Source: an uncultured Lachnospiraceae bacterium | Lineage (GTDB): Bacteria; Bacillota; Clostridia; Lachnospirales; Lachnospiraceae | Reading direction: 5' to 3' | Assembly (NCBI GenBank): GCA_910579685.1 | Contig: CAJTVN010000024.1 | Coordinates: forward strand, 1 to 61,874 | DNA length: 61,874 bases | Shown here: positions 56,662 to 61,874 of the stretch, piece by piece | How positions within the stretch are numbered: the stretch's first letter is position 1 | Layout: each line of letters starts with the position of its first letter | Made by a program: the position numbers and the translations under genes | The notes under the pieces: generated by a model | Databases searched by the model: none | Told to the model about the DNA's origin: nothing | The model's input: the letters and a program-made list of their open reading frames with translations, nothing else

Positions 56662-57426
56662 ATGACCATATCGCCAATTAGCAGTACAAATTCGATTTAC
56701 GGAAAAATAGCAAGTGGAACGAGAATCCAGACGGCAGCTGATGATGCAGCGGGTCTTGCCATTGCCAATAAATTGGAAAGGGAAGGCAACGGCATGGACG
56801 TGGCCGCTTCCAACATACAGGACGGTATCGGCGTCGCCAACATACAGGACGGCGCTCTGGAAACGATGCAGGATTCCCTCCAGAGAATCCGTGAGCTCAG
56901 TGTCAAGGCGTCAAACGGGCTGTACGGTGATTCGGAGAAACAGATGATACAGGGAGAGATTGACCAGCTTCTGCAGGATATCGAGCAGACGGCGGTGGGA
57001 ACGCAGTACAATGAAAAGCATCTTCTTGACGGAAGCATGGCGGATATGTACATCGCATCCAACCCGTCCGCAGGCGAGGGGATGAAGATCCAGATGGAGA
57101 ATGCCACGCTGAAAGCCCTGGGCCTGGAAGGCTACAATGTTACGGGCAGCTTTGATATTGGAGACATTGACCGTGCCATGGAAAAGATCAACACGGCGAG
57201 AAGCAATACCGGGGCGTCCACCAACGCCATGGAGCATGCCTACAATTACAACAAGGGTGCATCCGAGCAGCTGCTTGCTTCGAGGAGCCGGATCGAGGAT
57301 CTGGATGTCCCGAAGGCTGTTTCCGAGCAGAAGCAGGAGAAGCTGATGCAGGATTACCGGATGGCAATGCTGCGCAGGAAGATGAATGATGATTCCCTGG
57401 TGGTAAAGATGTTTGGCAACATGTAA
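56662..57426 (+). CDS. Short orphan flagellin-like protein
   Basis: 254 residues from ATG at 56662 (AGAGGAGCAGTT upstream). Residues about 12-130 match the flagellin N-terminal domain: GKIASGTRIQTAADDAAGLA, DGIGVANIQDGALETMQDSL, LQRIRELSVKASNG and EIDQLLQDIEQ. The usual first 20 or more residues of domain D0 are missing, and the C-terminus (AVSEQKQEKLMQDYRMAMLR then KMNDDSLVVKMFGNM) is basic and departs from the normal LAQANQ end. The hypervariable centre is nearly absent. No other flagellar gene lies in the window and the promoter is SigA-type. It may be a non-filament paralogue with another role. Function is unknown. Confidence 0.8.
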   Translation: MTISPISSTNSIYGKIASGTRIQTAADDAAGLAIANKLEREGNGMDVAASNIQDGIGVANIQDGALETMQDSLQRIRELSVKASNGLYGDSEKQMIQGEIDQLLQDIEQTAVGTQYNEKHLLDGSMADMYIASNPSAGEGMKIQMENATLKALGLEGYNVTGSFDIGDIDRAMEKINTARSNTGASTNAMEHAYNYNKGASEQLLASRSRIEDLDVPKAVSEQKQEKLMQDYRMAMLRRKMNDDSLVVKMFGNM

Positions 57427-57454
57427 AAAGAACTGGCCGCATACAAGACTACGG

Positions 57455-57484
57455 ATTCCGGTGTGTCCCTGGACGCACCGGAAT
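57455..57484 (+). terminator. Hairpin after flagellin-like gene
   Basis: ATTCCGGTG pairs with CACCGGAAT around a 12-nt loop, followed by TATTGAG. The U-tract is weak. Confidence 0.5.
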
Positions 57485-57500
57485 TATTGAGTTATGGAAT

Positions 57501-57529
57501 TCCACCTGTGCGGTTGTGATTCACGACAG
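57501..57529 (+). repeat. Copy of the 22117-22145 repeat end
   Basis: CCACCTGTGCGGTTGTGATT and CACGACAG match, in inverse orientation and with four differences, the right end and flank of the 194-bp element at 21938-22131. The sequence after it (CCC...CCCGAAAAT) also matches the inner part of that element's left end. It appears to be a solo or truncated copy. It lies 36 bp before a MATE gene. Confidence 0.6.
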
Positions 57530-57564
57530 CCCCCCCGAAAATTCGTAAGAGGTGTATAACAGAA

Positions 57565-58956
57565 ATGACAGATAAAATCCACGCCCCTCGTGTTCATGGA
57601 AGGAGCCATGCCCATACAATGGACATGACTTCGGGAAATCCCTACGCACTGATGATCGGCTTCGCAATGCCGGTTTTTTTGAGTCAGGTGTTTCAGCAGA
57701 TGTATAATACGGCGGACGCTTTTATAGTGGGCAGGCTTCTTGGAACCAACGCCCTTGCGGCCGTCACTTCCTCGGGGACGCTGATCTATTTGCTGACCAG
57801 CTTTTTTATGGGAATTGCCATGGGAGGCGGCGTGATTATCTCCCGATATTTCGGAGCCGGGGACAGAGATCAGGTTTTCCGGGCCATTCATACGGTTTTC
57901 GCCTTTGGGCTGGCCAGCGGGTTCGTTTTGACGATCGTGGGAGTCGCCTTCACGCCGACCTTTCTTCGCTGGATGCAGACGGACCCGGCGGTGATGCCTC
58001 AGGCGGTGGAATATTTCCGCTACTATTTTCTCGGATCAATGGCCATGGTGATGTACAATGTCTGCTGTAATATCATGAACGCTCTCGGAGACAGCAGGCG
58101 GCCTCTGTACTATCTGATTTTTTCGTCCGTGCTCAACGTTGTGCTGGATCTGCTGTTTATCGCAACGTTTGGATGGGGCGTATGGGCGGCGGCCATAGCG
58201 ACCGTTATATCCCAGGCATCCAGCGTGGCGCTGTGCATGGTACATTTGCTGAAAAAGGGAAATGTCTACACCGTGGAAATCAGGAAGATCCGGTTTTACG
58301 GATCCATGCTCTCGGAGATTATCCGCTTTGGCCTGCCCTCCGGCGTGCAGAATTCTGTGATTGCCTTTGCCAACGTGATTGTCCAGTCCCAGATCAATTC
58401 CTTCGGAAGACTGGCGACGGCGGCTTATGGCACCTATGTGAAGATCGAAGGCTTTGCCTTTCTCCCAATCACCAGCTTTAACATGGCGAGCACTACCTTT
58501 GTCAGCCAGAATCTCGGAGCCAAACAGTATGACCGGGCCAAACAGGGAGCCCGCTTTTCCATTTTTGCCGCAGTGCTGCTTGCGGAAATCATGGGCATTC
58601 TCTACTATTCCTTTGCCCCGCAGATGATCGGGATGTTTGACCAGACGCCGGGCGTGATCGAATTCGGTGTGAGACAGGCCCGCACAGAGGCGCTCTTTTA
58701 CGGCCTGCTGGCTTTTTCCCACTCGGTGGCGGCCATCTGCCGGGGAGCGGGGAAGGCTTTTGTCCCCATGGTCGTCATGCTCTCCATCTGGTGCGTGCTG
58801 CGGATCTCCTACATTGCTGCGGTGATGCATTTCGTGGGAGAAATCGGAGCCATATACTGGGCGTACCCTCTTACCTGGGGGATCAGCTCCGTGATCTATC
58901 TGGTGTATTATCTGCGCTCCGACTGGATACATGGATTTGAAAAGGGGATGGTCTGA
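57565..58956 (+). CDS. MATE-family efflux transporter
   Basis: 463 residues; ATG with a weak AGAGGTG site 11 bases upstream (an internal ATG at 57619 is possible). A His-rich start (HAPRVHGRSHAHTM) precedes twelve predicted helices. The signature MIGFAMPVFLSQVFQQMYNT, ADAFIVGRLLGTNALAAVTS in helices 1-2 and the second-half start near residue 245 are typical of MATE. It differs clearly from the MATE protein at 16758. The His-rich tail could bind metal. The gene is monocistronic with a strong terminator 50 bases past its stop. Confidence 0.93.
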   Translation: MTDKIHAPRVHGRSHAHTMDMTSGNPYALMIGFAMPVFLSQVFQQMYNTADAFIVGRLLGTNALAAVTSSGTLIYLLTSFFMGIAMGGGVIISRYFGAGDRDQVFRAIHTVFAFGLASGFVLTIVGVAFTPTFLRWMQTDPAVMPQAVEYFRYYFLGSMAMVMYNVCCNIMNALGDSRRPLYYLIFSSVLNVVLDLLFIATFGWGVWAAAIATVISQASSVALCMVHLLKKGNVYTVEIRKIRFYGSMLSEIIRFGLPSGVQNSVIAFANVIVQSQINSFGRLATAAYGTYVKIEGFAFLPITSFNMASTTFVSQNLGAKQYDRAKQGARFSIFAAVLLAEIMGILYYSFAPQMIGMFDQTPGVIEFGVRQARTEALFYGLLAFSHSVAAICRGAGKAFVPMVVMLSIWCVLRISYIAAVMHFVGEIGAIYWAYPLTWGISSVIYLVYYLRSDWIHGFEKGMV

Positions 58957-59007
58957 AGGCCCCGTATATACAATTTTGTGAACAGGGATAAAACAGAGGA
59001 TGTTTTT

Positions 59008-59033
59008 GAGGCAGCTTGAAGCTGCCTCTTTTT
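59008..59033 (+). terminator. Terminator after MATE gene
   Basis: GAGGCAGCTT-GA-AGCTGCCTC followed by five T: a strong Rho-independent terminator. Confidence 0.88.
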
Positions 59034-59237
59034 GTCGTGCCAAAATACTGAATGGATTGATTTCGCATCTGAATTGATCTGCCGGCTCTTTTTTTAGAAC
59101 CGAATCCGCACACGGGAAGCGGTATATGGAATACGAAATTTTATATTATATCATAGGAATGGGAGAATTTTACAAATTATGATTGAAACATGGGATATTC
59201 TGGTATAAACAATAGTTTTTTAATGAAAGACAGCAGT

Positions 59238-59264
59238 TCAATACGAAAAAAGACTGGTTCGGCT
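59238..59264 (+). promoter_or_regulatory. Candidate LytTR operator
   Basis: GTTCAA at 59238 and GTTCGG at 59259 are direct repeats with their GTT cores exactly 21 bp apart, the spacing of LytTR/AgrA sites (9-bp boxes, 12-bp gap). They lie just upstream of the -35 position for the TATAAT at 59296-59301, which has no good -35 of its own. The next gene encodes a LytTR regulator, so autoregulation or control by its paralogue is possible. Inference. Confidence 0.5.
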
Positions 59265-59295
59265 TTAAAATGATGCAACTTCATTCAAAAGTATT

Positions 59296-59301
59296 ATAAT
59301 G
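59296..59301 (+). promoter_or_regulatory. -10 box of first LytTR gene
   Basis: Perfect TATAAT; start expected near 59308, giving a leader of about 240 nt before the TTG start at 59549. Confidence 0.5.
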
Positions 59302-59319
59302 GTAATGTAAAAGGGGTTG

Positions 59320-59420
59320 CTTCAATAAAGCTGCGGTATTCTTATTGAAGCATAAATGGCAGTGCTCCGTGATAATGTTGCGGATAAAAGCTACCATTAT
59401 CACGGAGAAGCTGCCGTCAT
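59320..59420 (+). other. Two consecutive hairpins in LytTR-gene leader
   Basis: GCTTCAATAA pairs with TTATTGAAGC (59320-59351). Immediately after, ATGGCAG and CTCCGTGATAATG pair with CATTATCACGGAG and CTGCC (59356-59420), a stem of about 18 pairs with one small internal loop. Neither has a U-tract. A third weak stem (CACCAC with TGGTGGTG) lies near 59472-59493. The 592-bp gap from 58957 otherwise contains no supported gene. Confidence 0.6.
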
Positions 59421-59548
59421 TCCTTCATCTTCTGCGGGAGAGGCAAAAGCGCAAATTGATGCGGGAATATGCACCACGGGAAGTTTGGTGGTGTGAAGAG
59501 AACTAAAAAGCCTGCCTGTTTGAGGAAACGAAAGAGGGAACTGAGTGT

Positions 59549-60277
59549 TTGAAGAAGGTACTAATAGTAGAAGATCAGGAAAATACGTTAGAATGGCTGA
59601 GAAATATTGTGGTGACGTGCGGTGATCTGGAGGTTTTGGCGGTAACAAATGTGGGCGCCGCCTACAAACATACGCTTGAAAAGACAATCGATCTGTTCCT
59701 GGTGGATATCATTTTGGAACCTGCCGTGAAGGGAGATTCCTCCGGATTGCGGTTTGTTGATAATATTCGGAATATGAAGAAATATGCCTTTACTCCGGTA
59801 ATATTTCTCTCATCTCTTGAAGACAGCAAACTTTATACCTACGAGGAGCTGCACTGCTATGGCTTTATCGAGAAGCCTTTTGATGAAGGAAGGATCCGCA
59901 AGCTTGTGTTAGAAAGCCTGGAGTTTCCGGGAGGCGAGCGGGACAGGAGGATGCTGTACTTTCGCAGAGACGGAATTATTTTCGCGGCGGAGAGAGAGGC
60001 GATCGTATACATTGAGATGATAAAGCAGCGGCTGTACCTTCACACGGCGGAAGAGAGAATCCTGTATGTGCCGTATATGACGCTAAAGCAGATGACAGAT
60101 CTGATTGATAATCCAGATATGGTTCAGTGCCGACGGAATCTTGTTGTAAACACCAGATATATCAGCAATGTGGATATCCCTAATCGAATCATCCAACTGA
60201 AAAATGGTTTCGGACGGATAGAGATCGGGCTATCCTACAAAAAGAGTATGAAGGAATATTTTAAGTCTTACAATTAG
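59549..60277 (+). CDS. LytTR-family response regulator 1
   Basis: 242 residues from TTG at 59549, with AGAGGG eleven bases upstream. The receiver domain has LIVEDQE (5-11), phospho-acceptor Asp53 in LFLVDIILEP and Lys in GFIEKPFD. Residues about 135-240 are a LytTR DNA-binding domain (AIVYIEMIKQRLYLHT, MVQCRRNLVVNTRYISNVD). It is AgrA-like and closely related to regulator 2 at 60927; both share SGLRF, KKY and SSLED/TSLED KLY segments. No kinase gene adjoins it. A hairpin-rich leader and a candidate LytTR operator lie upstream. Confidence 0.92.
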   Translation: MKKVLIVEDQENTLEWLRNIVVTCGDLEVLAVTNVGAAYKHTLEKTIDLFLVDIILEPAVKGDSSGLRFVDNIRNMKKYAFTPVIFLSSLEDSKLYTYEELHCYGFIEKPFDEGRIRKLVLESLEFPGGERDRRMLYFRRDGIIFAAEREAIVYIEMIKQRLYLHTAEERILYVPYMTLKQMTDLIDNPDMVQCRRNLVVNTRYISNVDIPNRIIQLKNGFGRIEIGLSYKKSMKEYFKSYN

Positions 60278-60288
60278 CAAGAAAGAAG

Positions 60289-60342
60289 AACTCCTTTCAG
60301 AAAGAATTATCGGCAGGCGATTCTCACTGAAAGGAGTTTTTC
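60289..60342 (+). terminator. Terminator after LytTR regulator 1
   Basis: AACTCCTTTCAG pairs with CTGAAAGGAGTT around a 26-nt loop, followed by a T run. Confidence 0.8.
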
Positions 60343-60507
60343 TGTCCCTGTAAAAATGGATCAGATACCGACAGATTTTTCATTGGAGGATGAAAAGAGG
60401 CGGCTGCGGGATTCAAGCTATAGTAGTTATGATAGATATCTACACTTTCTGTTAACGGATTTCTAACCCATATATAATAAGTTAAAAGTATGTGCGGAGG
60501 TCTGTAA

Positions 60508-60906
60508 ATGAGCGAGTACAAAGGTTCCATCAATAATGCGGAGGTTGGAAAAAGAATAAAAGAAATAAGAGAATCCAACAATTTGACTCAGGAGCAGATG
60601 GCTGAAATCTTGAAAGTAACGACAAATGCGGTGCGTGATTATGAGAAAGGAAACTATGGGATTTCCAAAGATGTGATGCTACAGATCAGGCAGCATTTTC
60701 ATGTTTCCATCGATTATCTGTTGTTCGGAGACAGCACAGATGCGGAAAAGCTGTTCTTTCTATTGGAAAACGCCTCAGAAAATGATAAAATGAAAGCCTT
60801 GGCACATCTGATGTTTTACTTTATCGAAGGAAAGAAAAGAATTTTTACGCAGGACATTAATTGGAAAGTGACTGAGGAAAAATTGAAGCACTTATTTGGA
60901 GATTGA
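60508..60906 (+). CDS. XRE-family transcriptional regulator
   Basis: 132 residues; ATG after GCGGAGGTCTGTAA. Residues about 10-70 are a Cro/C1 HTH (IKEIRESNNLTQEQMAEILK, VTTNAVRDYEKGNYGIS, IDYLLFGD). The remaining 60 residues are helical and include a hydrophobic LAHLMFYFIEG but no full membrane helix. It sits between two LytTR regulators, 20 bases before the second, with which it is probably co-transcribed from a TATAAT promoter near 60474. It may gate expression of the Agr-like pair. Confidence 0.9.
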   Translation: MSEYKGSINNAEVGKRIKEIRESNNLTQEQMAEILKVTTNAVRDYEKGNYGISKDVMLQIRQHFHVSIDYLLFGDSTDAEKLFFLLENASENDKMKALAHLMFYFIEGKKRIFTQDINWKVTEEKLKHLFGD

Positions 60907-60926
60907 AGAAGTAACCGGAGTTTGAT

Positions 60927-61652
60927 ATGAAAACGGTTTTGATAATTGAGGACAATGCCAGAGGTATGGACATGCTGGTGCGGATTGTTAGAAACATTGA
61001 TAAGAATATCAATATCAAATGCGCAGCCGATATTGACAAAGCCTACTTGATAGCGATGGAATGCGTAGTTGATGTGTTTCTGATAGATGTCATATTAAGC
61101 CCTCTCAATCAGGCGGATGTTTCCGGCCTGCGCTTTGCGGCTAATATGAGAAGTCTGAAAAAATATACATACACGCCTATTATTTTCATAACTTCACTGG
61201 AAGACCCCAAACTTTACGCCTATAGTGATATCCGCTGTTTCCAGTATATTGAAAAGCCTTATGATGTAGAAAAGGTATCATGGATCGTTCAGGAAGCGCT
61301 GCAGATGCCTATTGTGAAACAAAGCTGCCAGAAGGTTTATTTCCGCAAGGAAGGCATTCTGTTTAAAAGGGAAGTGGCAGAAATCATTTATATCGAAAAC
61401 ACAAGGAGGGGAAGGATCGTGCATGGAGTAAAAGATGATCTGGAGCTTCCGTACAAACCCTGCAAGGATATACTCGAGGAACTCCAATCTGACAAATTCG
61501 TACAGTGCAGCCGTTTCACGGTTATCAACAAAGACTATATAGAATGTATCGATGAAGTCAACCGTTACATTAAGCTGTTTGGAAGAAAAGAACTGGTGGA
61601 AATCGGAATTGTTTTTAAGAAGAGGTTTATGAGGGATGTTAGGGGTAGTTGA
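60927..61652 (+). CDS. LytTR-family response regulator 2
   Basis: 241 residues; ATG after CCGGAGTTTGAT. The receiver has LIIEDN (5-10), Asp54 in VFLIDVILSP and Lys in QYIEKPYD. The LytTR domain is about 135-238 (AEIIYIENTRRGRIVH, FVQCSRFTVINKDYIECID). It is a paralogue of regulator 1. Its end overlaps the start of a kinase-like ORF by 17 nt, so this copy is in the normal AgrA-AgrC order while regulator 1 is an orphan. Such pairs usually answer to secreted peptides in Lachnospiraceae; no peptide gene was found here. Confidence 0.92.
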   Translation: MKTVLIIEDNARGMDMLVRIVRNIDKNINIKCAADIDKAYLIAMECVVDVFLIDVILSPLNQADVSGLRFAANMRSLKKYTYTPIIFITSLEDPKLYAYSDIRCFQYIEKPYDVEKVSWIVQEALQMPIVKQSCQKVYFRKEGILFKREVAEIIYIENTRRGRIVHGVKDDLELPYKPCKDILEELQSDKFVQCSRFTVINKDYIECIDEVNRYIKLFGRKELVEIGIVFKKRFMRDVRGS

Positions 61653-61824
61653 AATTATTTCTTTGGTTTTAGAATTATTTGTAGTTTTAGTGAGTTTATC
61701 CAATTTATTTGATAGACATTTTAAAATTGATATTTATGCTATTATGGTTACGAGTGTTTACTTGTTTATTTTTGAAGTAATAAATATTGGAGATTTTCCG
61801 GCGTATATTGCTTTTATAGCCTAA
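61636..61824 (+). pseudogene. Truncated AgrC/GHKL-type sensor kinase, N-terminal part
   Basis: 62 codons from ATG at 61636, inside the end of regulator 2. The sequence is two hydrophobic helices (IISLVLELFVVLVSLSNLF and AIMVTSVYLFIFEVI) like the first helices of AgrC-type kinases of about 430 residues. A TAA at 61822 stops it. AGCCTAAA at 61818 and TTTAGGCT at 61857 form an inverted repeat across the stop, possibly marking an insertion junction. The window ends 50 bases later, so a downstream continuation cannot be excluded. Confidence 0.6.
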
Positions 61825-61874
61825 ATTCCGCAAAAAATTATAACGAGGCTAATGATTTTAGGCTTAACCTCCCA

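Noticed and set aside
1..61874. tRNA, rRNA or replication-origin signatures
   Set aside because: No cloverleaf with a GGTTCRA-type T-loop, no 16S/23S landmark and no DnaA-box cluster was noticed by eye; a tRNAscan/Infernal run would be decisive.

Overview
The window looks like a chromosomal segment of a strict-anaerobe Firmicute, most likely a Lachnospiraceae gut bacterium. The evidence is moderate-to-high GC coding DNA with strong AGGAGG-type ribosome sites, LplB/LplC-type sugar permeases beside YesM/YesN two-component pairs, GHKL/LytTR regulators, Rpn-family PD-(D/E)XK proteins, MATE pumps and a large set of plant-glycan enzymes without signal peptides. This assignment is inferred from gene content; no rRNA or tRNA gene was seen. 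Both ends of the window cut or approach genes.

Layout. 1-2.2 kb is a scarred, AT-richer patch: the 5' end of a MATE pump behind a leader-peptide/terminator attenuator, a small orphan ORF, an XRE regulator with a membrane tail, a decayed direct repeat and a broken sugar-permease gene. 2.2-5.9 kb is a heterodimeric ABC exporter pair. 6-19.7 kb is a glycan-use cluster: an alpha/alpha-toroid lyase-like protein, GH105 (with a HAD gene remnant fused to its front), GH27 with an inserted beta-domain, a rhodanese plus MBL-fold pair, a LacI regulator, a carboxylesterase-GH43 fusion, a MATE pump and GH39. 20-34.2 kb holds two oligosaccharide ABC importers (permease-permease-lipoprotein and lipoprotein-permease-permease) around one YesM/YesN pair, then a divergent AraC regulator and a second GH43. 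34.2-40 kb is a Bce/Mac-type envelope-stress module: response regulator, intramembrane-sensing kinase, an ATPase with a degenerate signature, an FtsX permease and a canonical ATPase.

40-50 kb is mixed housekeeping and accessory DNA: a methyltransferase, two repeat-bearing Rpn-type nucleases, rsgA, an HD protein, DUF523, a GyrI-like protein, a kinase-fold phosphotransferase coupled to ogt, a divergent tag glycosylase and an APH(3')-type aminoglycoside phosphotransferase. 50-59 kb has GH78, GNAT, a truncated P-loop kinase, an isoprenylcysteine-methyltransferase-like membrane protein, the oligopeptidase PepF, an ABC-exporter deletion scar, an orphan short flagellin and a MATE pump. 59-61.9 kb carries two paralogous LytTR regulators flanking an XRE regulator, ending in a truncated AgrC-like kinase.

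How the genes work together (inference). The lipoproteins and permeases would bring in short decorated oligosaccharides. Cytoplasmic GH43, GH39, GH27, GH78, GH105 and the esterase would then strip xylose/arabinose, galactose, rhamnose, unsaturated uronyl and acyl groups. Control would be by LacI (consensus promoter with a CG-centred operator before the esterase-GH43 gene), YesMN and AraC. Of the signals less obvious from gene content, the most interesting are the MATE attenuator, the esterase-GH43 fusion, the two-ATPase FtsX system with a GTAC-repeat operator, the LytTR operator with a hairpin-rich leader, a dispersed inverted-repeat family, and several deletion scars that left in-frame protein tags.
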